A stretch of DNA of 5,868 nt. Source: Oscillospiraceae bacterium (lineage in GTDB: Bacteria > Bacillota_A > Clostridia > Oscillospirales > Oscillospiraceae). The position numbers were made by a program, and so were the translations under genes. Shown here piece by piece: positions 1 through 5,593 of the stretch (position 1 is the stretch's first letter; each line of letters starts with the position of its first letter). The stretch spans positions 1-5,868 of the forward strand of contig CADAPN010000133.1 of assembly GCA_902789835.1 (NCBI GenBank). Direction: 5' to 3'. The notes beneath the pieces were generated by a model that saw only the letters and a program-made list of their open reading frames with translations, ran no database searches and was not told the DNA's origin.

Positions 1-1206
1 GGCATGACCGCCACCGAGACCATCACCTCGAATCCCCGCGTCCTGGCGGCGGACCCGCTGGTGACTTACCGGGCGGCCAAAAGCCGGAGAGAGAAGGAGG
101 TCCCCGGAGGGATCGGGGAAGAGGACATCGTCGTGCTGGTCCTGCCCTATATCCGCAGTGCCCGGGAGGGCGTGCTGCGCCTGGCGGAGCTGCTGGAGCG
201 GTACGGCACCTATGAATCCAACGGGATCGCCTTCAACGACGAAAACGAAATCTGGTGGCTGGAGACCATCGGCGGCCATCACTGGATGGCCCGGCGGATC
301 CCGGACGACCGCGTAGTGATCAACCCAAACCAGTTCGGGATGGACAGCTTCGACCTGGAGGATGCCTTCGGTGCCCGGGAGGCGCATCTCTGCTCGAAGG
401 ATCTGAAGGAGTTCATCCGGGACAATGATCTGGATCTGAATCAGGACGGAAGCTTCAACCCCAGAGACATTTTCGGCTCCCGCCGGGATATGGACCACAT
501 CTATAACACGCCGCGGGCCTGGTTCATGGGCCGTTATCTGGCACCGAATTCCCACCGCTGGGACGGACCGGACGCGGAATTCGGCCCGGAGAGCGACAAC
601 ATCCCCTGGTCGCTGGTTCCGGATCGGAAAGTTGCGGTGGAGGATGTGAAGTATCTTCTCTCGGCACACTTTCAGGGGACGCCGTATGACCCGTACACCG
701 GCCGGGACAGCGGAAAGCGCGGCATCTACCGGCCGATCGGCATCAACCGGACCGGCGTCACCTCCCTCTGCCAGATCCGCAGCGGTATGCCCGACGCCAT
801 CAGGGGCCTGGAGTGGATCTGCTTCGGGTCCACCACCTTCAGCGCGATGCTGCCGGTGTACCCGAATGTCCGCAGACTGCCGGATTACCTCAGCAGGGTC
901 ACGCTCGACGCCTCCACGGAGAACCTGTTCTGGAGCAGCCGGCTGATCGGGGCTCTGGCGGACAAGTGCTTCGGGGCCAGTTCCCAGAACATCGAACGCT
1001 ATCAGGATGCGGTTGCAATCCGGGGCAGACAGCTGGTGCGGGAGTACGACCGGAGAATGACGGAGAGCGGCGACTTCTCCCTGGCGGAGGAGGCAAACAG
1101 AAGGCTCTGTGAGATGTGCCGGGAGGAGACGACGGGCACTCTGAACAAGGTCCTGCAGACCGCCAGCGAGCAGATGAAGAACGGCTTCAGCCTTGCAGAC
1201 CGCTGA
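1..1206 (+). CDS. C69-family dipeptidase, 5' partial
   Basis: C-terminal 401 residues of a peptidase family C69 (PepD-type) dipeptidase, an Ntn-hydrolase that cleaves dipeptides using an N-terminal cysteine nucleophile. The reading frame is open to the left edge. The ATG at position 4 is an internal Met in the family motif GMTATETITSN, so it is not the true start; about 85-90 residues, including the catalytic Cys, should lie upstream of the window. Visible family features are TATETITSN and AADPLV near the beginning, WWLETIGGHHWMARRIPDD with INPNQFGMDSFD (around residues 84-118), TPRAWFMGRYLAP, and a normal C-terminus (GRQLVREYDRRM, then TTGTLNKVLQTASEQMKNG). No signal peptide can be judged. 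The C-terminus is complete and in frame, so unlike the next gene this one appears intact where visible. The family assignment is secure; the substrate and cellular role are not shown by the sequence. Confidence 0.93.
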   Translation, partial: GMTATETITSNPRVLAADPLVTYRAAKSRREKEVPGGIGEEDIVVLVLPYIRSAREGVLRLAELLERYGTYESNGIAFNDENEIWWLETIGGHHWMARRIPDDRVVINPNQFGMDSFDLEDAFGAREAHLCSKDLKEFIRDNDLDLNQDGSFNPRDIFGSRRDMDHIYNTPRAWFMGRYLAPNSHRWDGPDAEFGPESDNIPWSLVPDRKVAVEDVKYLLSAHFQGTPYDPYTGRDSGKRGIYRPIGINRTGVTSLCQIRSGMPDAIRGLEWICFGSTTFSAMLPVYPNVRRLPDYLSRVTLDASTENLFWSSRLIGALADKCFGASSQNIERYQDAVAIRGRQLVREYDRRMTESGDFSLAEEANRRLCEMCREETTGTLNKVLQTASEQMKNGFSLADR

Positions 1207-1225
1207 GAAAAAATTCATTTTTCTG

Positions 1226-1254
1226 TTGACAGAACGTCCTATGTTGACTATTGT
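1226..1254 (+). promoter_or_regulatory. possible promoter TTGACA-N17-TATTGT
   Basis: A perfect -35 hexamer TTGACA (1226-1231) lies 17 bp before TATTGT (1249-1254, 4 of 6 consensus bases). It sits between the dipeptidase stop and the tctA remnant, in an AT-rich patch. TGTTGAC occurs twice, 18 bp apart (1224-1230 and 1242-1248). It may be a promoter left from a deleted gene or one created by the junction. Its activity is unknown. Confidence 0.35.
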
Positions 1255-1877
1255 TGTTTAATAGCTGCTCTGGCGGCGCGATGATCCCGCTGCTGTCTCT
1301 CGGTGTGCCGGGAGACTCCGTCACGGCCATCCTGCTCGGCGCATTCATCATGAAGGGCATCCAGCCGGGACCCATGATGTATGTCTCCGAGCTTCCCACG
1401 GTGTACAAGGTCTTTGCCGCGCTGATGCTGGCAAACCTTGCGATGCTGCTGGTAGGCTGCGCGGGCGTGCGCGTGTTCGCGAAGATCGTTTCGCTCGAAA
1501 AGCGCATGCTGTACCCGATTATCCTGGTGGTATCCCTGCTGGGCGCGTTCTCGATCAACAAGAACGTGTTTGACGTGGGCGTCTGCGTGCTTTTCGGTGT
1601 GATCGGCTGGCTGATGAACAAGTATGAGTTCCCGCTGTCCCCGATTCTGCTGGCGCTGATCCTGGGACCCATGTGCGAGCAGAACTTCGTCCGCTTCATG
1701 GACCTGAACCAGGGGAACTTCGGCGAGATCATCCACTATCCCATCGCGGTCGGTTTCTTCGCCGTCGCGGTCGGCGTGGTGATCTTCTCCATCTTCAACC
1801 AGAGGAAGATCAACAAACGGGAAGCGGAGGCTTTGGCGGCCTCCGGCGTGGAAGAAGTATCCTTTACGCAGGAATAA
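1248..1877 (+). pseudogene. TctA-family permease, N-terminally truncated remnant
   Basis: About 205 C-terminal residues of the large permease of a tripartite tricarboxylate transporter (TctA family, normally about 500 residues with some 12 membrane helices). TctA works with the small subunit TctB and the binding protein TctC to import tri- or dicarboxylates. Visible family signature: GGAMIPLLSLGVPGDSVTA, which sits in the middle of intact TctA proteins, followed by GIQPGPMM, a hydrophobic stretch ending LVGAFSINKN-like (LLGAFSINKNVFDVGV), then PLSPILLALILGPMCEQNF and a last helix with a basic tail. Homology begins at about 1260. The frame is closed just upstream by TGA at 1245, leaving only a TTG at 1251 with no Shine-Dalgarno site. 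Roughly 300 N-terminal residues are therefore missing, and no tctB or tctC accompanies it. Most likely a dead remnant of a deletion joining the dipeptidase to this gene. A short translated product cannot be excluded. Confidence 0.85.
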
Positions 1878-1899
1878 GCGCTTCCCAATGAACGGCATG

Positions 1900-1942
1900 A
1901 ACAGGTTCCGGAGACCGAAAACAGGTCCCGGAACCTGTTTTT
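1900..1942 (+). terminator. intrinsic terminator after the tctA remnant
   Basis: A perfect 12-bp stem (1900-1911 with 1928-1939, AACAGGTTCCGG arm) is extended inside by GACC/GGTC (1913-1916 with 1924-1927) around a GAAAACA loop. It is followed by TTT and, a few bases on, another T-rich run. It starts 22 bp after the TctA stop codon and separates it from the kinase operon. It was probably the original terminator of the tct transcript. Confidence 0.88.
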
Positions 1943-1980
1943 GAAGTTTTTGTTTTTTGACGATTTCTTTACTCGGATTA

Positions 1981-1989
1981 TGGTATAAT
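1981..1989 (+). promoter_or_regulatory. extended -10 promoter of the kinase/regulator operon
   Basis: TGGTATAAT is a perfect extended -10 (TG-N-TATAAT, TATAAT at 1984-1989). The sequence 17 bp upstream is CGATTT (1961-1966), a poor -35 preceded by GA to give GACGATTT. Transcription would start at about 1995-1997. The ATG at 1988 overlaps the -10 itself, so it cannot start translation of this transcript. Confidence 0.8.
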
Positions 1990-2008
1990 GCATCATGAGA
2001 AAAGGGCG

Positions 2009-3115
2009 GTGAGCGATCTGCAGAATCTGCGGCAAAAACTGAAAACCTATGCCCCGATGTCGCTGAAGGGCTGGCTGGTCTATCTGCTGGCCATGCTGAT
2101 CGCGTCCCTGGTCTGCATCATGCTTCAGCAGGTAAGCACCTCGGATGTGCATGTGCCGATCATCTTCGTGCTGGTGGTGCTGGTGGTGTCGCTCCTGACA
2201 GAGGGCTATTTCTACGGCATTCTGGCGGCCCTGACCAGCGTCATCGCGGTGAACTATGCCTTCACCGCGCCGTACATGCAGATCGACTTTACCCCCTATG
2301 GGTATCCGCTGACCTTCATGACCATGCTGGCGGTAGGCGTCGTGATTTCGACCCTGATGACCCGCGTCCAGCAGCAAGAGAAGCTCCGTCTGGAGAATGA
2401 ACGGGAAAAGCTCAGGGCGAATCTTCTGCGCGGAATGTCCCACGATCTGCGTACGCCCCTGACGGGGATCAGCGGATCCATCTCCGCCGTTCTGGACAAC
2501 GAAGCGTATCTGTCCAGAGAGCAGCAGAGAGAGCTGCTTGAAGGGGCCAAAGAGGACGCAGACTGGCTCTGCCGGATGGTTGAGAACCTCCTTTCTGTCA
2601 CAAGGATTACCGACGGTGCGGTCGGAGGGCTGCATACCCAGGAAGAAGCGCTGGAGGAAGTGATCGGCGCGGCGGTGCTCTCCTTCCGCAAGCGCCACCC
2701 GGATGTCGCGGTAGAAGTCTCGGTGCCGGACAACGTGCTGATGGTGCCCATCGACCCGGTCCTGATCCAGCAGGTGATGCAGAACCTGTTGGACAATGCG
2801 GTGTTCCACGGGAAAACGACCACCCGGATCCGGGTGCGGGCTTCTACGGAAAACGGAAAAGCGGTGGTCTCCGTGGAGGACAACGGGGTCGGGATTGACC
2901 GGAGCCGCCTGAATCACCTGTTCGACGATGCGCTGCCGTTTTCCGGCCTGCTGCAGAGTGCGGATCAGACGCGCAGTCTCGGAATCGGACTGAGTGCCTG
3001 CCGGACGATCATCCAGGCCCATGGGGGAAGCATCACGGCATATAATCTGCCGGAAGGCGGAGCCTGTTTCTCATTCACATTACCGCTGGGAGGTTCTTCT
3101 GTTGAAAATTCGTGA
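2009..3115 (+). CDS. KdpD-like sensor histidine kinase (short form)
   Basis: Membrane-bound two-component sensor kinase of 368 residues. About four hydrophobic helices occupy residues 20-118 and resemble the KdpD membrane region (DUF4118). A linker coiled coil (QQQEKLRLENEREKLR) follows, then HisKA with the phospho-accepting His145 in GMSHDLRTPLTG. The ATPase domain has an N-box (QNLLDNAVFHG, about 258-268), a G1 box (DNGVGID, about 291) and a G2 box (SLGIGLSACR, about 323-332). The large cytoplasmic N-terminal KdpD and Usp domains of full-length KdpD (about 900 residues) are absent, so this is a stand-alone transmitter. All catalytic motifs are intact. The start is uncertain: ATG 1988 is inside the promoter -10, GTG 2009 is the first in-frame start compatible with the predicted transcript, and ATG 2057 is later; none has a well-spaced Shine-Dalgarno site. 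The gene overlaps the regulator gene by 14 bp. Potassium or envelope sensing is family-based inference, since no kdpFABC genes are present. Confidence 0.88.
   Translation: MSDLQNLRQKLKTYAPMSLKGWLVYLLAMLIASLVCIMLQQVSTSDVHVPIIFVLVVLVVSLLTEGYFYGILAALTSVIAVNYAFTAPYMQIDFTPYGYPLTFMTMLAVGVVISTLMTRVQQQEKLRLENEREKLRANLLRGMSHDLRTPLTGISGSISAVLDNEAYLSREQQRELLEGAKEDADWLCRMVENLLSVTRITDGAVGGLHTQEEALEEVIGAAVLSFRKRHPDVAVEVSVPDNVLMVPIDPVLIQQVMQNLLDNAVFHGKTTTRIRVRASTENGKAVVSVEDNGVGIDRSRLNHLFDDALPFSGLLQSADQTRSLGIGLSACRTIIQAHGGSITAYNLPEGGACFSFTLPLGGSSVENS
2168..2188 (+). repeat. 9-bp tandem repeat in a membrane helix
   Basis: GTGCTGGTG occurs twice in tandem (2168-2176 and 2177-2185), followed by GTG. It encodes VLVVLVV in a transmembrane helix of the kinase. 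It could slip by whole codons, which would alter helix length without breaking the frame. Confidence 0.7.
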
Positions 3116-3803
3116 CCGTATCATGATCGTAGAGGATGAAAAGAGCATTGCCGGCTTCATCAAGGCCATCCTCAATTCCAACGGCTATGACGCCATGGTG
3201 GCACAGAGCGGCGGTGAAGCCCTCACCATGATCAGCTCTCACTGCCCGGATCTTGTGATTCTCGATCTCGGCCTTCCGGATATGGACGGAGCGGAGATCA
3301 TCACCAAGGTTCGCAGCTGGACACAGCTGCCGATCATTGTGGTGTCGGCCAGAGGAAACGAGCAGGACAAGGTGTCCGCTCTGGAGATCGGGGCGGATGA
3401 CTACATCACCAAGCCCTTCGGGGCGGCGGAGCTCCTGGCCAGGATCCGTGTCGCGCTTCGGCATACGCATAACAGCGCAGGCACCCAGGCCAACGGCGGA
3501 TGCTTTGTGGCCGGGGATTTGACGGTGGACTATGACAAACACCAGGTCCTGATCGGCGGAGAAAACATGAAGCTCACGCAGAATGAATTCCGGATCGTCG
3601 CACTGCTGTCACGCTATGCCGGCAAGGTGCTGACCTATGATTATATCATGAAGGAACTCTGGGGACCGCAGAACGGCGGCGGGAACCAGATCCTTCGGGT
3701 GAACATGGCCAACATCCGCCGCAAGATCGAGAAAAATCCTGCGGAACCCCAGTATATCTTTACCGAAGTCGGCGTGGGCTACCGCATGATCGAGGGCGAC
3801 TGA
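3102..3803 (+). CDS. OmpR/KdpE-type response regulator
   Basis: DNA-binding response regulator of 233 residues, typical of the OmpR/PhoB family. The receiver domain (about 6-120) has the acidic pair E12-D13 (IVEDEK), phospho-acceptor D56 in LVILDLGLPDMDG, switch residue S83 in VVSARG and K105 in DYITKPF. The C-terminal winged helix (about 135-231) has LTQNEFRIVALL, VLTYDYIMKELWG, the recognition-helix region VNMANIRRKIE and the terminal hairpin TEVGVGYRM. The start chosen is TTG 3102: GGGAGG at 3088-3093 lies 8 bp upstream, and the protein then begins MLKIRDRIMIVEDE as regulators do. A longer open frame extends upstream but only overlaps the kinase gene. The 14-bp overlap with the kinase stop indicates translational coupling. 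It is expected to be phosphorylated by the upstream kinase. KdpE is the closest family match by eye. The target genes are not the kdp operon in this window and may include its own promoter and the gene at 5006. Confidence 0.93.
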   Translation: MKIRDRIMIVEDEKSIAGFIKAILNSNGYDAMVAQSGGEALTMISSHCPDLVILDLGLPDMDGAEIITKVRSWTQLPIIVVSARGNEQDKVSALEIGADDYITKPFGAAELLARIRVALRHTHNSAGTQANGGCFVAGDLTVDYDKHQVLIGGENMKLTQNEFRIVALLSRYAGKVLTYDYIMKELWGPQNGGGNQILRVNMANIRRKIEKNPAEPQYIFTEVGVGYRMIEGD

Positions 3804-3871
3804 CGACGGAAGACAGCGGCACGGAAACCGACATCCTGAGCCCGGAGCGGCGGAACAGCCGGAAGAGAATC

Positions 3872-3914
3872 AACCCGACAGAGGACCGGAAAACCGGTCT
3901 TCTGTCGGGTTTTC
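3872..3914 (+). terminator. strong intrinsic terminator of the two-component operon
   Basis: An 18-bp stem (3872-3889 with 3894-3911, one G-U pair) has an AAAA loop (3890-3893) and is followed by TTTC. It lies 68 bp after the regulator stop. The minus-strand gene ends just beyond it at 3946, so it may work in both directions, although the minus-strand T tract is poor. Confidence 0.9.
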
Positions 3915-3945
3915 AATTCGGGATCGGGCTGAGTTCAATTGCGCA

Positions 3946-4512
3946 TCAGATGATGGGCAGCCTGTCTTTCAGTGCAGCCTTGAGACCCTTCAGATCGGCA
4001 GGGGCATAGAAGACAAAGCGCGAGCAGACATCGGTTCCGTCTGCGGTACTCTGCCCGACGACACAGATCTCACGCCATTTGTCCGCTTTGGCCTTCAGGG
4101 CGTCTTTTCCGCAGAGAAGACTGACATGACCGTCATCGTCCGTGCGGAAGCCCGCTTCCTGAATGGCTTTGAAAGGCATGGGACGAAGCGAGTCGCGAAG
4201 AATAATCAGACGCTGGTCAGTAACGACGTATTCCATCTTCTTCAGCTTGGAGGCGTCGCCCAGCATGTTGAAAGCAGGGATTCCGCAGAGCAGCAGGACG
4301 ATCAGCAGTACGTACGGCTTGGCCTGCATTCCGCCGCGGGCTATTGCGACGAAATAGGCAACCGACACCAGCACGGTGATCAGCAGGCCGATGCCCGCGC
4401 AGATGATGAATCTCTTCTTGTGGGTTTTGTCCAGGGTTGTGAAGGGTTCTGCTTTCCCGCGCCAGAGTATTTTTTCGTCGGGAAGCAGTCCCGTCTTCAG
4501 CATCTCATCCAT
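3946..4512 (-). CDS. two-helix membrane protein resembling bacterial PH-domain proteins
   Basis: A 188-residue membrane protein. It opens with a short cytoplasmic segment containing LLPDEKILWRGKAEPF (about 9-24), has two predicted helices (about 35-58 and 67-84), then the motif YVVTDQRLIILRD (about 95-107). The pairing of an 'EKILWRG..P' opening with 'Y.VTDQRLII' after two helices is typical of bacterial PH-like (bPH) small membrane proteins, whose function is mostly unknown. The C-terminal half (about 110-188) would hold the remaining strands, with GKDALKAKADKWREIC in it. The start chosen is the ATG at 4512, because the GGAGG at 4524-4520 is 7 bases before it and only one base before the ATG at 4518. 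It is convergent with the two-component operon and transcribed alone. There is no evidence linking it to its neighbours. The bPH assignment is by motif only. Confidence 0.72.
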   Translation of the reverse strand: MDEMLKTGLLPDEKILWRGKAEPFTTLDKTHKKRFIICAGIGLLITVLVSVAYFVAIARGGMQAKPYVLLIVLLLCGIPAFNMLGDASKLKKMEYVVTDQRLIILRDSLRPMPFKAIQEAGFRTDDDGHVSLLCGKDALKAKADKWREICVVGQSTADGTDVCSRFVFYAPADLKGLKAALKDRLPII

Positions 4513-4560
4513 TTTCATTCCTCCGTTTCAACCGGTTTGAGATGGGGTTCACCGGGGCTT

Positions 4561-4569
4561 ATTGTATCA
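4561..4569 (-). promoter_or_regulatory. extended -10 promoter of the bPH-like gene
   Basis: Reading the minus strand, TGATACAAT is an extended -10 (TG-N-TACAAT; hexamer 4566-4561). It lies about 40 bases before the ribosome site of the gene starting at 4512. No convincing -35 is seen, as is common for TG-N promoters. Confidence 0.65.
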
Positions 4570-4601
4570 TGACCGGCAGGAAAGAAACGGTTAAGACAAG
4601 G

Positions 4602-4676
4602 CTGCGAGACGTTAATATACATTAAGGAATGGGGGAAAACCGTTAAGCCTGCTTTACGGCGCGGAGCGTCTTGCAG
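4602..4676. other. candidate branched RNA structure
   Basis: A 10-bp closing stem (4602-4611 CTGCGAGACG with 4667-4676 CGTCTTGCAG, one G-U pair) encloses two hairpins: TTAAT-ATAC-ATTAA (4612-4625) and CCGTTAAG-CCTG-CTTTACGG (4640-4659, one T-T mismatch). A purine-rich linker (4626-4639) separates them. AACGGTT (4586-4592) could also pair with AACCGTT (4638-4644) as a competing or pseudoknot helix. No promoter or strand can be assigned, and no known RNA family is recognised. Confidence 0.3.
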
Positions 4677-4811
4677 AAAGATGGGGCTTCATAAAAAGGG
4701 ACCCATGACGAGAATCTGCAAAAAAGATGGTATCAGACCGGCATAGACAGAAGTTTATGGCAAATGTTGTACGGGAGAGAAGGATTCCGCGCAAATTCGC
4801 TGCAATTCTGC

Positions 4812-4840
4812 TTGATAGAAAAAGACAGAGATGATAAAAT
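4812..4840 (+). promoter_or_regulatory. distal promoter upstream of the GG-leader gene
   Basis: TTGATA (4812-4817, 5 of 6) is 17 bp before TAAAAT (4835-4840, 5 of 6), which also has the TG extension (TGATAAAAT). This is one of the best sigma-A-type promoters in the window. A transcript from about 4847 would carry a ~160-base leader before the gene at 5006, with a weak hairpin (4860-4879) and a seven-T run (4891-4897) in it. Confidence 0.7.
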
Positions 4841-4903
4841 ATACATCAGGAACGGATTTCGGAAAAAGAGTTTCGTCCGGGGTCAAAATGTTTTTTTATT
4901 TCA

Positions 4904-4937
4904 TGTGACGATTTTGTGACAAATGATGTGCTATCAT
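4904..4937 (+). promoter_or_regulatory. proximal promoter with 11-bp direct repeats
   Basis: TGCTATCAT gives an extended -10 (hexamer TATCAT 4932-4937). The -35 region is poor but carries TGTGAC twice, at 4904-4909 and 4915-4920, exactly 11 bp apart, with further TGTG cores at 4927 and 4937. Direct hexamer repeats at one helical turn in place of a -35 are typical of activation by OmpR/PhoB-family regulators. GACGATTT (4907-4914), 17 bp before the -10, also occurs at the same distance in the kinase promoter. Confidence 0.55.
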
Positions 4938-5005
4938 GTGCATGTAAACAAAAACGAGGCCGACAGGCCGAGAAAAATATGAAATAATAAAAAAGGAGAA
5001 ATACA

Positions 5006-5266
5006 ATGAAAAACAACGAAATGCTCAATGACGAAGGGCTGGAAAACGTATCCGGCGGAATCTCTCAGGATGAGGCCCTTGCAGCGGCGCTGAAGCATGC
5101 AGGTCTCAGCAGAAACCAGGTCGATTTCGTGAAGAAAGTGGAACCGGACTGGGAGCATGGAAGAAAGGTCTTCGAGATCAAGTTCTATCAGGGCAACATG
5201 GAGTACGAGTACGAAGTGGATGCCGATACCGGCAGAATCCTGAAGGCAGACAAAGACTGGGACTGA
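5006..5266 (+). CDS. small secreted PepSY-like protein with double-glycine leader
   Basis: An 86-residue protein. Residues 1-18 form a bacteriocin-type double-glycine leader: LNDEGLENVSGG places Leu at -12, Leu at -7, Val at -4 and Gly-Gly at -2/-1, as recognised by C39-peptidase ABC exporters. Cleavage after Gly18 would release a 68-residue acidic product beginning ISQDEALAAALKHAGL. The product resembles a PepSY domain: a helix with EALAAALKHAGLS, then KVFEIKFYQGNMEYEYEVDADTGRIL, the usual strand pair ending in D..TG.IL. PepSY domains are otherwise found in propeptides of secreted proteases and in membrane sensors, often after Sec signals. AAGGAG (4993-4998) is 7 bases before the ATG. Two forward promoters precede it, and the gene is monocistronic. 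No exporter, immunity gene or modification enzyme is in the window. The leader call is strong and the PepSY call good; the role (peptidase inhibitor, chaperone-like factor or signal) is unknown. Confidence 0.82.
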   Translation: MKNNEMLNDEGLENVSGGISQDEALAAALKHAGLSRNQVDFVKKVEPDWEHGRKVFEIKFYQGNMEYEYEVDADTGRILKADKDWD

Positions 5267-5329
5267 GACCGTTTCACTGAAAAAAGCCGGAGCAGTCATG
5301 CGCTGACCGCGTCCGCGTAAACAGAAACG

Positions 5330-5350
5330 ACGAAGGCAGAAATGCCTCGT
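5330..5350 (+). other. hairpin with GAAA tetraloop
   Basis: An 8-bp stem with one bulged A: ACG-A-AGGCA (5330-5338), loop GAAA (5339-5342), TGCCT-CGT (5343-5350). It lies 63 bases after the PepSY stop and is followed by an A-rich, not T-rich, stretch. It is probably a 3' end stabiliser or processing site rather than a terminator. Confidence 0.4.
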
Positions 5351-5360
5351 AACAAAGAAT

Positions 5361-5411
5361 AAAAAGTATCGATCCGCAGGGATATCAAACAATCCCGCAG
5401 CGGATCGGTGC
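5361..5411. terminator. probable bidirectional terminator
   Basis: A long hairpin: 5366-5377 pairs with 5400-5411 (core CGATCCGC/GCGGATCG with flanking G-U pairs), and GGGAT (5379-5383) pairs with ATCCC (5392-5396). On the minus strand it is followed by TTTTT (5365-5361) and comes 18 bases after a minus-strand stop codon at 5430, as expected of that gene's terminator. Forward it ends in CTTTGCCGTTT, a weaker tract that may stop PepSY transcripts. Confidence 0.65.
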
Positions 5412-5429
5412 TTTGCCGTTTACAATATC

Positions 5430-5507
5430 TTATTCAAATCCGAGTTCCTTGACGGTCCGTTCCATCCCGAGGAGGATCACATAATCCGACTCGCTCCCGT
5501 GCCGGAA
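5430..5507 (-). pseudogene. 3' tail of an unidentified minus-strand gene
   Basis: A short minus-strand frame reads GSESDYVILLGMERTVKELGFE and stops at TAA (5432-5430), just before the hairpin terminator at 5411-5361. It looks like the ordinary helical C-terminus of a protein and has normal codon use, but it is closed upstream by a stop at 5510-5508 and has no start. The rest of the gene is gone, and the hypB promoter region abuts it. Which family it came from cannot be told from 22 or so residues. It could also be a chance frame, but the correctly placed terminator argues otherwise. Confidence 0.4.
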
Positions 5508-5525
5508 AGATTAACAAAAAAGCGA

Positions 5526-5553
5526 TTGCATTCTGATTCTTTACGACTATAAT
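5526..5553 (+). promoter_or_regulatory. promoter of hypB
   Basis: A perfect TATAAT at 5548-5553 is preceded at 16 bp by a weak TTGCAT (5526-5531). It is flanked by inverted TGATTC (5534-5539) and GAATCA (5563-5568), a possible operator around the -10. The start of transcription would be near 5560, about 34 bases before the hypB ATG. Confidence 0.6.
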
Positions 5554-5593
5554 GAAAGCATTGAATCAAGTATATTGACCGGGAGAAATACAC

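Noticed and set aside
1204..1222. AT-rich imperfect palindrome after the dipeptidase stop (AGAAAAA/TTTTTCT) as a terminator
   Set aside because: The stem is almost all A-T pairs with mismatches and no following T tract, too weak to call.
1988..2008. ATG at 1988 as the kinase start
   Set aside because: It lies inside the TATAAT box of the operon's own promoter, so the transcript would start after it, and it has no ribosome site.
1736..3022. A 428-codon minus-strand open frame opposite the tctA remnant and kinase gene
   Set aside because: It spans a terminator and promoter of the forward strand, has the His/Gln/Arg-rich make-up of an antisense shadow, and the forward frames have clear family motifs.
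2994..3101. Upstream extension of the response regulator by 36 codons
   Set aside because: The extension is antithetical to the receiver fold, lies wholly within the kinase gene, and the TTG at 3102 has a well-placed GGGAGG.
4681..4746. A 21-codon forward frame starting ATGGGGCTTC
   Set aside because: It is very short, lacks a ribosome site, and overlaps another chance frame.
4727..4834. A 35-codon basic forward frame with a second Met at 4757
   Set aside because: There is no Shine-Dalgarno site and no promoter just upstream, and its end overlaps the strong promoter at 4812-4840. Composition is that of non-coding DNA; treated as chance.
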